Positions 23,350 to 36,192 of a DNA stretch of 64,000 nt are shown here, piece by piece. This stretch comes from Microplitis mediator (Eukaryota > Arthropoda > Insecta > Hymenoptera > Braconidae). The translations under genes were made by a program, and so were the position numbers. Where the stretch lies: assembly GCF_029852145.1 (NCBI RefSeq), contig NC_079979.1:1458501-1522500 (forward strand). The letters run 5' to 3'. The notes beneath the pieces were generated by a model that had not been told where the DNA came from, made no database searches, and saw nothing but the letters and a program-made list of their open reading frames with translations. Numbering within the stretch: the first letter of the stretch is position 1; every line of letters begins with the position of its first letter.

Positions 23350-24760
23350 TTTTCGTGGAAAATTCACTTCATGACATTGATTTCCATTGTACCATTTTTA
23401 CAATTTTTCTTCCTCTCTCTGTCTTTCTGTCTATAGGTTCCTGATCAGCTAGTGATCTCTAATCTGCGAGTTTTTTGTGGCCGCCATGATGTTTTAAGGC
23501 ACAAAATGGCGGAGGTTAGGCCACTCGCCAAGAATCATGTAATATACATATATATTAAACTCTCAAATTAAAGGACTATCTTGTTTTTAAAGAATATTTA
23601 GAAATCGAAAGGGTATCTTAAAACATGGCGCCAGTTAAAATTTAAGCTCTTAATATTAATATTAAGAGGTGGCTGTTTATAAATTTCGATGTAACAGGGT
23701 AAAACAGATCCCCATGATTAAATATTGATGTTTAAATTTGAATTTGTCCACGGTCGATAACGGATCCTAACTATACCCTGGTCTATTAAATTAAGTGATT
23801 CGACGTGTCACCGGGGGTTGCTAATCAGTGATACCCGAACATCTGTCCCTCTCTTTGGCTAATTAAATTAGTAGGGATAAATTCTCCGGGGGTGAACTGA
23901 AGAGACCCGAATTGAAGAAGATATAAATGCGTGCAGAATTGAAAATCGAGAATCAGTCGGACAATGAAAATGCAAGACGCATTGAGTATACAGGTAATTA
24001 CCTGAATTCGTTTCTTATTCACGCAGAACGAGGCGATAAAATTTTATTATTAACTTTGGTTATCAGGCCCTCCGAGGCCGATACTTCAAATAAATTATAA
24101 TTGCTAATTTGTACTGATCAATGACAGATTAAAAGTACCTTATATAAGTCATTGGAAACGAGACGAGAGAACGAGATGAGACCAACAAATTCAAGGAAAG
24201 AATTGCAGACCATCAGATATAGAAGAAAGCAGAACATCCAGCTTACAGAACGAAGCAAATCAGTCCATCAAATAATAGCTCGTCGGTTCGTTGCAACATA
24301 TTGTATCGAAGTAAATTACAATTTAATTGAGGCCTAAAATTAATTTATCAATTATCAGAACTAATTGTAATATTAATGTTATCAGCAGTTTTGTTACTCT
24401 AAGTAATGAATATCAAGATCTAAGAATTGAGAGAAATTAAAATATATAATGGTTTTTTATCCCTTGGAAATAATCGTCCCTAAGAACCATGAAAAAAAAT
24501 AAAAAAAAATTTCTGAGCTGATAAAGAAAATTGATTTAATATCAATTAACTTCGCTGATGTAAATTTTTTTTCAAAAAATCTGGTCGATTATCATTCAAT
24601 AATAATTTTAGCCGTCAGTGGAATGAAATGTAAATTTCATTGATTATGTTTGACGCAACAGTTAAAAACTAATTATAAAAAAATTCGACACCCAAATTTA
24701 CAATTCTTGTGAAAACAAATTATTGTATTCTTGTACAAATTATGTCAATGTTGTTAACTT
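23350..24760. other. No gene seen; possible weak promoter
   Basis: A TATAAAT at 23932 is followed by TCAGTC at 23953 and a possible donor CAG|GTAATT near 23991. Spacing is short for a core promoter and no downstream exon was found. A 61-codon frame at 24152 begins four bases after a TATATAAG and is not credible as an mRNA product. Confidence 0.3.
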
Positions 24761-25789
24761 TCGTATTTTACTTCTAGAAATTGAGCAATTGGTGTTATTC
24801 TAAGGTATTCAATACCCCGGAATTTAATAATTAATCAATATCTCAATTCGAATCAAAAAGAGATAAGTATAGCATACACATTTTTATTCAATAGAAGACT
24901 CAGTTGTAATGAGAAGGAAATTAATTTTCTCGTAAATTTCGTATTTTTCCGGGACTATATGAAATTTGAATACCGAAGCAAATGCGAGAACATTTTGAGT
25001 TGAGGCCATCTAGTAGCAAATTTTTAAACTATGAACTAAATAAAACATTCAAAGAATTAAAATGATTACGTTTGTATTAATATATACAGGAAATGTTTTA
25101 TTGACCATAAGCTCTCCTTAAAATTATTTTCTACGCCTGGTATTAAATTTATAGATGACATAAACGGAGTCGAGAGCCAATAAAATTTGCTCTAATCACA
25201 TTGTTCAGTCAAGAGCAAACTCGCTACCACCTGAGAACGCCGAGCCTCACCCATAGGTCGGCAGCACTATCGCTTTTTGAACTTACGCGCGAGATCTTAG
25301 CCAATGAGAGAATTCCATCACACATAAAATACTTTATTTTCTATAAATTTCATTCTACGCAGAATAATTACAGCGACGCCGATATTTGAATTTAATAACA
25401 GTAATGAGAAGCGTCCTGCTACCATTATATTACAACTGTCCGACACATGCAAAACAAATGTTTTGTCATCAAACAGTTGAGTATTTCATTGCCACGGAAT
25501 TACATTGTAGTCACTTTCTAAACACTTGTAAAGTTTCTTAACTTGAGTTTAACAATTTCTTCAGAGCCAGAAGAATTCTTATTCCCCATAAAAATTTTAA
25601 TAGTCTGTCATTTTCAAACAGTTAAAGAATTGACCATTGAATTTAAATTTTTAAAATTCAATCTAAAATGTCAGAGCAGAGTTTATTTGTAATCCAAATT
25701 ACTGGATACGATAGGAAATAAATTTATAATTTCTACTTTGAGTTTATTACCTCAGAATGCCCGTTCACAATCGAGAATTCCGAAACCTG

Positions 25790-25804
25790 ACGCCATCTGG
25801 CGGT
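25790..25804 (+). promoter_or_regulatory. CTCF-like motif
   Basis: ACGCCATCTGGCGGT; close match to the CTCF core. The same unit recurs at 34985. Confidence 0.35.
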
Positions 25805-26837
25805 AAATTTTTCAACTTGTTTATAAATTTTTGAGCCGATCCTGTTATTTTATTTCAATTCTAGTCAATTGGAGTTAGAAAACTTCCATGGCGTTTTTGT
25901 GTTGTACCGCAGGAGGCATAAGATTGACAGAAATTAGAACATGCTAAAAGTTCTAGGTAGAGAAGACTTAAAAGATTTCAAAAATACATTTTCATTCAAT
26001 TCTGCAAACGAATCACCACGTTATCAATATTATGTATTTCATATTGAAAGTATTCAGTAAATTTTGATGGTTTAAATTCCATTACAGATTTCTTAGACAT
26101 GTCTACAACTTAGATAGACAAGCACTATCACTGTTATCGTCACTATTTGATTCGCCCCTTTCTCGTTTCATTTCAATCATGTTTTCTACAATTACTATGT
26201 CAATATTACTAAGTCAAAGTAATCATCCAGTATGTTAACTTAACATCACTTATATTTAAAGTAAAATAAAGGACAATGTAGTGACTTTTTCAAGTGTAAG
26301 AAACTAATTGTATAATACTTTTCCAAATATATTGAGACAATGTAAATTGTCTTCGTCGTCCTCAGCCTTGCGGTTCCCGTTTTTATTCGTCTCATTGCCG
26401 TCTGATATCGTACGTCATAGTGCCGTGGTCACATGTTCGATGCTAGATCAACTTGCGTACATATATATATATATATTTTGTGCAAGATTTTCGATTGTCT
26501 AGATAAGTCGAGACAAAGTAAGACAGGATCAATATGATCTTGATCTTGAGTGCAGCCGTAGGAATTGGATATTTCCCATATTTTGTTTGATATTTCATGT
26601 GACGAAATAAAATACACTGTATGTTTTTCACTTTTATAAATTTTCATTGAATTTAATTTCAGAAATCGCACCAGAAAATTTAATTAAAAAACTAAGAAAT
26701 TTGTGATTCCGAAGTTTCACTAAGAAAATTAAAGTCGTATAGTCATTATTTGTCTAATTGTACATTTATCTGTGTATTTATTTCGGAAAGTTATCAACTC
26801 GAGGAGCAAGAGTATAAACGAGAAATTTTTTTATTCT

Positions 26838-26852
26838 ACGCCATCTAGTGGC
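26838..26852 (+). promoter_or_regulatory. CTCF-like motif
   Basis: ACGCCATCTAGTGGC; only the first base departs from the CTCF core consensus. Confidence 0.4.
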
Positions 26853-27035
26853 TGAAAAATGAATTAGCAGAAAAAAAATGTAAAGCGATAATTTAATACT
26901 ATGAAAAAATTTGTGGTAAGAAATTCTGATAGAAGAGGGATATCAGTGCAGTGGGGAAACTGAATTGAGGGGAAATGATATCTTACAGAGGGGTATCTTA
27001 TGGGGGGAGCCCGGTAATTTAAAATCTTTACAGTA

Positions 27036-27287
27036 CACGGAAAGATTGGAACCCGATTAGTTACTGTTCTGCAGCCAATACAGTACGGTGCTGGAAAAAA
27101 ATGCTCGATTGTGGTGCAGCACTACACTGATTACTGTGCAAAACCTGACTGAGTCGTGTGCGAATATCACTCAGTCAAGTTTTGCACAGTAATGAGTGTG
27201 GTGCTGCACCACAATCGAGCATTTTTTTCCAGCACCGTACTGAGTTGGGTGCAGAACAGTAACCAGTCGGGTTCCAATCTTTTCGTG
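27036..27287. mobile_element. Foldback element starting CACGGAAAGATTGG
   Basis: TA-flanked. The left arm CACGGAAAGATTGGAACCCG and the right arm CGGGTTCCAATCTTTTCGTG pair, and so do the inner blocks (GTTACTGTTCTGCA/TGCAGAACAGTAAC, TTGTGGTGCAGCA/TGCTGCACCACAA), giving a long hairpin. A truncated copy with the same 5' flank is at 49361. Confidence 0.8.
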
Positions 27288-27730
27288 TAATTTTATATGG
27301 TCCTTACAATATAAATATGGTAAGGACCATATTTATATGGTAAGGACGTTCTATCATTTTTTTAAGTATAAATATTGTATTCAGAAACGTTTTAAAAATG
27401 GTATTTCTAAAACTCGTCAGCATTATACACGGCAAGAAAACTTCACTGAAATTTAAGATGCTAACATCGTAACCGTGGACTATACTTCCATTGGCATTAA
27501 TTTTCAAAAATGTCTTCTCTTAAACGATACTATCTAGGTTAAATTTCTTATTATTTAACATCGTTATTTTAACAAAAACTTTTTGAACAAAAAATTATTT
27601 AAAATATTATAATTTTACCATCGTAAAGAAAATAAAATAAAAGCTACAATTAAAAAACTAGATCTATCCTTATATATATCTTTCTATTTTTTTAAAAATA
27701 AAATAAATATTACGGTGCTGCCTCTGATAT

Positions 27731-28250
27731 AGGGGAAGGGGGGACAAAAGGGGGTAGGGTAGGCAAAACGGGGTACCTCCAAAATTTGATGAAAAAAATT
27801 TTTATATTTTAAATGGTTTTTAACCATTCCAAAATCACTTCTGTAAATATAATTAAGCGTTACTTTGAATTTTTTTTGGTAAATTTTTTCAAAAATCAAT
27901 TGTCAGTTGAAAAATATTAATGACGTTTGTTTTATGATAAAAACCATTAAAAATTTTTTTTCTTCTTTTGTATCCAATAAACATGTAAAATATAATTTTT
28001 CTTCATGTAAATTACTTAAAAAAAAAATTCAACTTAATCAAATTCGTTTAAAATCCAGAAATTTTTTTTTTTACCTTTTTTAGGGGGTACCCCACTTTGC
28101 CCGCAGAAATGAAAAATTTTTTTTTCAACGGTAACTGAAAATTTCTTCTATTTACTTTGAATATCATTAAAAAAAAAAAAGATTTAGCGTATTTGAGTCC
28201 TCGAAAACTTGGTATTTCCTTAAGTACCCCCTTTTGCCCCTCCCTCCCCT
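27731..28250. mobile_element. MITE with AGGGGAGGG-type ends
   Basis: Ends AGGGGAAGGGGGGACAAAAG and CTTTTGCCCCTCCCTCCCCT are inverted repeats, with sub-terminal GGGGTACC/GGGGTACCCC blocks. About 520 bp, no coding frame. A second copy is at 53939-54458. Confidence 0.7.
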
Positions 28251-28380
28251 AATACTATAAAAGTTACGAAAATTATAATGTTAAATCGTAATTTTTAAGT
28301 AGTTACTACGTCTACCGTTTGTTTGTATAGTTTATATGGATCTTAAAAACTTGTTTTTTTCTGTGGGTTTTTCTGTGACC

Positions 28381-28440
28381 GGTGGTCCAAGGCGTCATTA
28401 AGTTCGCACTCAAAAGGTCTCCTGTTCGAATTCAACACCC
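28381..28440 (+). other. tRNA-like remnant
   Basis: GGTGGTCCAAGGCG and CTGTTCGAATTC resemble decayed A and B boxes of a Leu/Ser-type tRNA, but no acceptor or T-stem pairing remains. Confidence 0.25.
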
Positions 28441-28466
28441 CAGCTATTATTTTATACCTTTATGTA

Positions 28467-29298
28467 CACGGAAAGAAAATTATGGCAGCGGTTCCCATAA
28501 TTTTGTGAAATTTTTTCCTATACCATCATAGGAATTACGACCATAAATTATGGGAGCGGTTCCTATAATGATAGGAATGTTTCCCATAATTATAGGAATA
28601 GTTCCTATAATTATGGGAATGATACCCATAACACTATAGGAATGGTTCCTATAATTAAAGGAATGGTTCCTATAATTTATAGGAATACTTTCTATAATAT
28701 TATGGGAATCATTCCTATAATAGTATGGGAACTATTCCTATAATATTATGGGAATGGTTCCCATATTATCATGAAAAAATTAATTTAAAAAAGTGCGGTA
28801 ATCACTTCTACAATACACATAAATATTATTAAACATAAAAACAAAAATTCAAACATTGAAAACAAAAATCGTATTTGGCAAAAAAACATTAAAATTTTTA
28901 ACAAGAATTTTTTGTCAGCACAAAACATTCAAGAAAATTCAAATTTTGGGAAATTTCTACACTATTGTGCAAAAAAAAAAATTAATGATATTATAGGGAT
29001 GGTTCCCATAACATTATGGGAATAGTTCCCATAATATTATAGGAATAGTTCCTATACCAATATGGGAACTATTCCTATAATAGTATGGGAATGATTCCCA
29101 TACCATTATAGGAATGGTTCCCATAATGGTATGGGAACCATTCCCATAATGGTATGGGAACTATTCTCATACTATTATGGAGATGGTTCCCATAATATAT
29201 GGGAACCATCCCTATAGTAGTATAGGTACTATTCCCATACCATTATGGGAAACATTCCCATAATGCATAGCAAAACTTCCCATAATTTTCTTTCCGTG
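28467..29298. mobile_element. Foldback element, CACGGAAA family (copy A5)
   Basis: TA-flanked, CACGGAAAGAAAATTATGG to CCATAATTTTCTTTCCGTG. Core at about 28770-28985 is nearly identical to that of copy A2. Confidence 0.8.
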
Positions 29299-30259
29299 TA
29301 ATTTCTATAACCTCAAATTTTTTGTTGATCACATCGTAATTTATACTAAAGAATTCACAGGAAATCTTACACAGAACCGAATGAAATGATGGAATGAAAC
29401 GAGTTGTGAGTTGTTTGAACCTAAGCTCACAAAAGACTGATACCTCGAGATTTGAATATTTTATGTTTTTTTCCCTGGTAAATAATCATCGACAAATTAC
29501 CGAAAGTAGAAATGAGAGAAAATTCCAAAAAAAATGAATGTTTGACGGTCAGATAGATTAAGTTCACTGACAATAATTTTCTCGCTAAAAAAATTCGGCT
29601 GGTGAATTTTTTGCAAATACAAATTTCAGTCGTCGGAACTTACTTTTCTAACAATATATTATTTGACAATAAAAAAACCACCAAATTGTGTTCTAATTTC
29701 CTCTTCTGGAAGGAGAAAATAGCTGTCATTCCAACAAGAATAAAGTTTCCTTAACTTTCGTATTTTACTTCTAAAAATTGAGCAGTTAATTCTTATTCGA
29801 CTAAATTTAATGCCTCACTTTCTAATGCGTCGGAAACGTTATGAAATAAATACAACTAATAATCATATCCAAGAAAATTTTCACGCTATAGCAGATTCGA
29901 TAAAAATTATATGATAATAACTTTTCTCATAAATATTGTATTCAATCGGGACTTTATGAAATTTGAATACCGGAGCACATGCGAGAACATTTTGAGTTGA
30001 GGCCGCCTAGTAGCGAAATTCAAAACTATGAACTAAATAAAAAATTTACAGAAATAAAATAATCATTTTCGTATCAAAATATGCGGGAAATGTTTTACTG
30101 ATCATAATATCTCTATAAAATTATTTATTACGTTTGGTAATAAATTTAAGAAGAACGTAAACTGACCGAGCGAAAATTTAATGATTCAAAAACATCAAAT
30201 GAATGAAAAATCACCTAACTAATTTCAGAAGTTTTCACGTCACAGTTAATTGATAGTCT

Positions 30260-30485
30260 GGATATGTTTATGAAGACACTATTCATAATTCTTGTGGATT
30301 TATTTGTTCATGTTTTTCTCAGACAAAATTCTAGATCACTTGACGGCGACTTGCCTCACAGAGAAATAGGTTACACAGGAATAATCAAATACTCGGGACC
30401 ATAAAATTAAAATCATAAATTTCAATCAAGCACCTTGCATTATAATCTTTATTACTTGGTATATACTTTGTATTACTAATTTGTA
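30260..30485 (+). promoter_or_regulatory. Decayed knottin-family promoter
   Basis: Aligns with 40310-40530 (AATTGATAGTCTGG, GACACTATTCATAATTCT, TTACTTGGTATATAC), but the TATATAAATA box has been replaced by AATAATCAAATAC. A matching relic is at 50440-50665. Confidence 0.4.
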
Positions 30486-30792
30486 TACACACGGATATAA
30501 CCGTAAGGAATACTGAAATTTAGAAATTACAAAATTCCAGCTTATCAGTTTTCTTTTGTCAGCTATCTACAATTTTTTTTCGTCGTAAAATCTGTTTTCT
30601 TTTCCTTTTTTTTTTCACCAAACCTAAAACTTTGAATATTGAAAAAAATCCAAATCAAGTACGTGATACATTTCTCTTCGTTCCAAAGAATTTATTAACG
30701 CATGTGACTGCCGCACATATGAGAACTTCAAGTACCGACGCCACCTAGTGACTGAACTCCAAACTAGATTTTTTTAAAACTCTATTTGACGA

Positions 30793-31701
30793 CCCGCATG
30801 GAAAAGCTATATATTGTTAAAAGTATATAAAAAAATATATGGTGAATATGTGATAAATATATAGCGGCAAAAATATCTATATTGAAAAATATATGTTTTT
30901 TACATATATTGGATTATATATTTATCATAATATATTTACTTGTATATAATGTTTTGTATGTTTCTATATATATTATCTCATATATTGCTCAATATATTCT
31001 TGTCATATATGGATGGTATATATATAATTTATGAGTATAATATAATAAACTTAATATATATTTCCATATATTTTGACTCATATAATTAGTGGTATATGGT
31101 CTCTATATAATTGATTATATATGAAAGAATTTATATGATTAAATGTATGGTTCGCGGTATATTGGAATTATATTTTTCCAGTATATTAAAACTTATATTT
31201 TTCGCAATATATTGAAAATTTTATTTTTTCAATATACTTTTTCAATTTCTACACAAATCCACAAAAAAGTCAAATTTACTATTTTTTTTTCTTTTTATTG
31301 ACCTTACATTTACTGAATAACTAACGCAATAACCTAAGAAAAGGAAAAAAAGTGCCATATATTTTACAATATATTGGAAACCATATATTTCGCAATATAC
31401 TGGAAAACATATATAAAAAATATAAAAAATACTATATATTAATTAATATACTACTTTCAATATAATATATCAATATAAAAAAAGATATATTAAAATATAT
31501 ATATAAAACATACATAAAAAAGTCATATATTGATAAATATATTGGTAATATATTCTAGCAATATATTTTTTTTCAATATATTATCATATATTAATACGGC
31601 AAAAATCTAAATATGATTTTATATATTGTACAATATATCACATTATAATATTCATATATTCTATCATATATGTTTTCACATATAAAGTTTTTTCATGCGG
31701 G
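30793..31701. mobile_element. Foldback element, CCCGCATG family (copy B3)
   Basis: CCCGCATGGAAAAGC to TTTTTTCATGCGGG. The unoccupied equivalent at about 50970 reads TTGACGTATTGTTTCCC, so the insertion lies at a TA; the left TA copy has lost its T. Confidence 0.8.
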
Positions 31702-32084
31702 GTACTGTTTCCCAAATTCTAATTTTTTGCAATTACGTGAACTAATTTCTTTATAATATATTTTAACCACAAAATAAAAAAAAAAATTAAATTAAATTAT
31801 TTCAGGCGGTTTTCGAATTGTAAAATTTTTCATGAATTAAAATCTCATAAGTTACTGATGGCTCAGCAAATGTATTATATATTCTTATACATATATATTT
31901 ACTAGGGTGTGCCATTTTGAGGCGACTTTTTTTTCAACAAAAAAACAGGCTGAAAACTTGAGGGAAGGTGAGAAAAGAAGCCTGTTAATAGCGGAGCTCT
32001 TAATATTAATATTTAGAGGTGCCTATTTCTAATTTTCCATTTCCCATTTAAATAATATAGGAAAAAAAATAGTATATTACACTA

Positions 32085-32480
32085 CAAGGGAAGAAAGTTG
32101 AAATTCCTGCCCTGTGTGATATGATGCCCGAGGCGAAGCCGAGGGCATCATGACACACAGGGCAGGGCTTTTAACTATCTTCCCGTGTGGTGTATACGAT
32201 TTTTCTTTATACCTGGTCGAAAGTACGTTTATTAATTACATTTTTGAATACTATAAACAACACAACCACGTTCTGCCTTCAGCTGACAGGTCGGCCATGT
32301 TTTTTTTATTTGCTCCCTATTGACGCGCCTCTTTCGGACATACATAAAACTTTAATTTTTTTCCGTCTCCCTTTTTTTTTTTGTTGCGTTTTTGATGCCT
32401 GCCCCGCGACATTTGAAAGCACGAGCGAAGCGAGTGCGTCTGGTCGGCGGGGGCAGGCATCAAAAACAAAACAAAAAAAA
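32085..32480. repeat. Palindromic GC-richer repeats
   Basis: Two local palindromes: CCTGCCCTGTGTGATATGAT with its complement around GGCGAAGCC (32110-32168), and CTGCCCCGCGAC... around GAGCGAAGCGAGTG (32398-32460). A fragment like the first, with GAGGCGAAGCCGAAG, is at 40985-41075. No protein is supported. Confidence 0.4.
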
Positions 32481-32589
32481 AGACATAATTATACTTATAA
32501 AAAATAAAAATAAAAAATAATTATTTTTTTTCGAAAGAAATAAATTTATGCCTATGAACAAGATTTTTTTCCTGCCAATAAATAATATA

Positions 32590-32700
32590 TAAATGAATAC
32601 ATAATCTTTCAATAATTAACCTCGCCTCTGCATCAAAATCTTTTATCACCTCATCCTCGTCCATAGAGTCATCAGATGATACTTTTTCAGTCATTTTATT
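32590..32700 (-). other. Possible orphan coding exon (acidic peptide)
   Basis: A minus-strand ATG at about 32694 opens a run rich in Ser, Asp and Glu (SDDSMDEDEV, then an amphipathic stretch), unlike the low-complexity frames elsewhere. It may be the N-terminal exon of a host or transposon gene on the minus strand; no continuation was found and no domain is recognised. Confidence 0.25.
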
Positions 32701-32999
32701 ATTGCAAGTACACTGTTTACTTAAAATATCACAAACAACGAGACACGAAAACACTGACGTACATATAAATAAAGCAACGATCTATGATGTTATCGTCAAA
32801 AATTTTATTGATAAAGTGGTAGACGTTCAGTAGATGGCAGCAGCCGGCTGTTTCCGTAGGCACGAAAAAATTTTTTGCTCCCGGCGATGTAAGTGGGGCG
32901 CGTGTAACTCCACTAGGAGAGGGAAATGAGACTTTAGGCCTTAAAATTAGGGAGGGAAGTGCGTACTTTCGACTAAGGGATAAAGAAAATTTTATTTTT

Positions 33000-33665
33000 T
33001 TTATTTTTCTAGCTCGACATTCGTACCTCATATAAATAAGTCCATAGCATAATTTTGTAGAGAATTTGACGCTCTACAAAAAAGGTCTCCTATTATTTTT
33101 TGATAAATCCATCCATTCGAGAGTTATCGGAGCTGGAAGTCTAATCTATAACGAATTTACAGATCTTTTTACTGTTCCTGCAAAACTATCAGACTTATCA
33201 AAAAATGTCATCAGACCTTTTTTGTAGACAATTTTATTCCCTATAAATTATTTCCAATGAATTTTTTTGAAACTCTGCATTGTTTTCTAGATATTTTCAT
33301 TTTAATGTTAAGTTCTCAGAATAGATAAGAAGATTATTATTTTTACGAGCTTGGCATTAAAATGAAAATAACTAGAAAACAGTGTGGAATTTCAAAAAAC
33401 TTTATTGAAAATAATTTGTAGGGAATAAAATTGTCTATAAGAAAGATCTCATGACATTTTTTGATACGTCTGATAGTTTTGCTGGAACAGTAAAAAGATC
33501 TGGAAATTTATTATAGATTTAAGTTCTAGCTCCAATAACTTCCGAATGGATGGATTTATTAAAAAATGATAAGTGACCTTTTCTGTAGAGCGTTAAATTC
33601 TCTACAAGATTATGCTATGGACTTATTTATATGAGGTGCAAATGCCGAGCTGGAAAAATAAATAA
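33000..33665. repeat. Long inverted repeat, about 660 bp
   Basis: The left arm (AGCTCGACATTCGTACCTC, TAAGTCCATAGCATAAT, GAGAATTTGACGCTCTAC) is complementary to the right arm ending GAGGTGCAAATGCCGAGCT. The same palindrome is at 51330-52025. A transcript would fold into a long hairpin. No coding sequence. Confidence 0.75.
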
Positions 33666-33874
33666 ATAAAAATTTTTTTTGGAACGAAGTTCCTTATGGC
33701 GCGTTGCGGAGGGGTACCCTAGCCGGCAAAAAACGTCCGTAACGCGAGAAAAAAAATCGTAACCTTTTTATGTATAGTCTATGTATGGTGGCTATACACT
33801 GTCTAATGTATAATCTATGGGATGACTGTTATTATTATTGCTGTTTGCTATTATTATTATATCATTCGATAATT

Positions 33875-33889
33875 ACACCATCTGGTGGT
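33875..33889 (+). promoter_or_regulatory. CTCF-like motif outside the spacer repeat
   Basis: ACACCATCTGGTGGT, with a strong CCATCTGGTGG core. Unlike the others it is not embedded in the duplicated spacer unit. Confidence 0.35.
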
Positions 33890-34984
33890 CAAAAGTGGAA
33901 CCGTCTAATCATTACTACTACGTTCAACGCAGGGAGGCTATACACAGGGTTGCGAATTCTTTGATGAGAATATTTGCAATCAAAAATTGAATTTTCAATC
34001 CGTAATTGAAATTATATCGATTAAAATTACAAAGTTAATTTTTAATTCAACAACTTGAATTGAAAAATTGAAAAATTAATTTAAATATAAACACGTGGGA
34101 TTAAGAATCGAAAAACCAATTTTTAATAAGAGAAGTGAAATTAAAATTTAAAAAAGTAGTTTTTAAATTGACACGTGGGTCTAAAATTTCAAAAATTAAT
34201 TCTAATTCAGATACGCGGGATTAATAAATTAAAAAATTACTTATTAATTCAAACACATGGGATCAAAAATTGAAAATTACTTTTTAATTCAGATTCGGTA
34301 CGCAATCAAATAAGTAATCAAGACAAAAAATTTGACAGCACTTGTAACAGGAAAGAATACTGTTTTACTTGATTTCAAGTTTGAATATTTTTAAACTTAC
34401 TGTTGATCGTCAGATATAATAGAATTTGAATTAAGAAGATCATGCATAGTTAAGACATTTGAGCATTAAATTTTTTGAATAATTTTCAGCGTAAGCAGAG
34501 AATTTAAAATTTAACCAACACCAATCCGATGTTCAGATTTAAAAATATTTAATTTAATTTTTTTATTCGAAAATAGAAAATTTAGAAACAGAATGTAATT
34601 TTCTAATCCTCTTTAGCTATGGCTAATTAAAATTTTTAATTGACTTCGTGAGTGATACGGTTTGAGAAAATGAACTCAAAGTCGGATTCGGTGATTATTT
34701 TTCTTTGAAACAAGGCAAAGTTGTTCTTCGATAAACAAATTCTTGGCGACATTCAAACTGTTGACAGAAAAATTCAGAAATTGAATGTTTCATTGGACTG
34801 CAATTTTTGATCGACACAGAATCCAAAAATTTGACCTTTAAGACTAATTTTTTAAATTCGATCTAAAATGATAGAGTTTAGTTGTTCCTCAAATTATTGG
34901 ATACACTAGGAAATAAATAGTTAATTTCTACTTTGAGTTTATGACCTCAGAATGCCAGTTCACAATCGAGAATTTCGAAGCCTG

Positions 34985-34999
34985 ACGCCACCTGGCGGT
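34985..34999 (+). promoter_or_regulatory. CTCF-like motif
   Basis: ACGCCACCTGGCGGT, paralogous to the site at 25790. Confidence 0.35.
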
Positions 35000-35680
35000 A
35001 AATTTTCAAGCTTCCCTATAAATTTTGGAGCCGAAAGTGCAAGTGTATTTCAATTCTAGTCAACTGGAGTTGGAAAATTTCTATGACATTTTCTCATCGT
35101 ACTGCGGCAGGCATCGGAATGTCAGAAATTAGAACAGGGAGTAGAAATTCGAAATATATAAAACTTGGAAGGTTTCAAGAACAGATTTTATGATAATATT
35201 CTATAAAAAATCATATTGGAAACATATTGGAAACATGTAAATGAATGTGATCCATATTAATTTTGAAACAGCTTGATCCATTCATTCAAAATTGTAATTT
35301 CGTAGGACTTGATGATTTTATAGATAAGTTCCAAGAGTAATTATGAGAACACGTACCGCAGATATTTGACATCAGAGAAGTTATAAAAAAAAATCAAATC
35401 TTTTAAAGTTTGACCTAACCAGAAAGGAATTGGATATTTCCGATAAAATATATGACAAAATCTAGTGGACTGAATTGGTCTTTTGTCTTTAAAAATTTTT
35501 CTGAACTTAATTTCTAGAAATAGTACGAGAAAATAAGATTACAAAATTTTGAAATTTTTACTATTGAGTTTTTATTAACAAAATTAAAGTTATAAAGAAG
35601 TCATTGGTCAAATTTTATATTTGTTTCGGGATCTTATTAACTAGAGAAGCCGGAGCATAGGCGAGAATATTTTCCGCTTT

Positions 35681-35695
35681 GCGCCATCTAGAGGT
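35681..35695 (+). promoter_or_regulatory. CTCF-like motif
   Basis: GCGCCATCTAGAGGT, about 28 bases after CATAGGCGAGAATA; paralogous to the site at 20742. Confidence 0.3.
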
Positions 35696-35906
35696 TGAAA
35701 AACGAATTGATGAGAAAAGTAGTAAAGTCGTGATTTTGTACTCTGAAAAATGTTTGTGATAGAAAATTCTCGTGAAATTTAGTGATAACAAAAATATTTT
35801 AAGGAGAACTTAAATTTTAATTAAAAAATTTTATTAATATCGAGCTTAGAGAAAATGATCGAATATTCATGATCTTAAAAATTTGTTGCTTAACCAAGAT
35901 CTTCCG

Positions 35907-36190
35907 CCCGTATGAAAATAACATATATGGTCAAAATATATGATAAATATCAAAAAATATGTACGGCCAATTTAACTATGTTTTCTGATAAATTTTTTTT
36001 TTATATTAAAAAATATAATATTCATCATATATAAGTCCGTATATGTTTGGCATATATAAAATATATATGTCAATCAAATACAAAAATATATTTTTATCAT
36101 ATATGAAAATATATATTCTTGTCATATACGATAACTATATTATTATCATACATAAAAATATATATTTCTATCATATACGAAAAAAATATT
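35907..36190. mobile_element. CCCGTATG-end foldback, half copy 1
   Basis: Starts CCCGTATGAAAATAACATAT and runs through ATATATG-rich sequence. The right terminus is missing; the AAGTGT leader block follows directly. Confidence 0.55.
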
Positions 36191-36192
36191 CT

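Larger units (their letters stand above)
24760..27033. other. Diverged spacer units with CTCF-like sites, no gene
   Basis: Holds the ATGCGAGAA...CTAG unit at 24970-25020, the TGACGCCATCTGG unit at 25740-25810 and the ACGCCATCTAG unit at 26836, all paralogous to other spacers. No coding exon is supported. Confidence 0.45.
29400..32065. repeat. Segmental duplication, copy 1 (with foldback B3 inserted)
   Basis: Matches 49540-51330 in the same order and orientation. The foldback at 30793-31701 is present here only, which gives a filled/empty site pair. It contains a decayed knottin-type promoter at about 30260-30480 and CTCF-like sites at 30001 and 30738. No coding exon seen. Confidence 0.7.
33666..35906. 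other. Diverged spacer units, no gene
   Basis: Early part (33960-34330) has repeated AAAATTGAAAAATTAATTT with ACACGTGGGAT tags. Later part repeats the spacer unit seen at 25.7-26.9 and 20.0-20.8 kb. CTCF-like sites at 33875, 34985 and 35681. Confidence 0.45.

Noticed and set aside
24152..24337. 61-codon Arg/Gln-rich frame after a TATATAAG
   Set aside because: The ATG lies only four bases after the TATA-like box and so would precede the transcript start; no homologue recognised.
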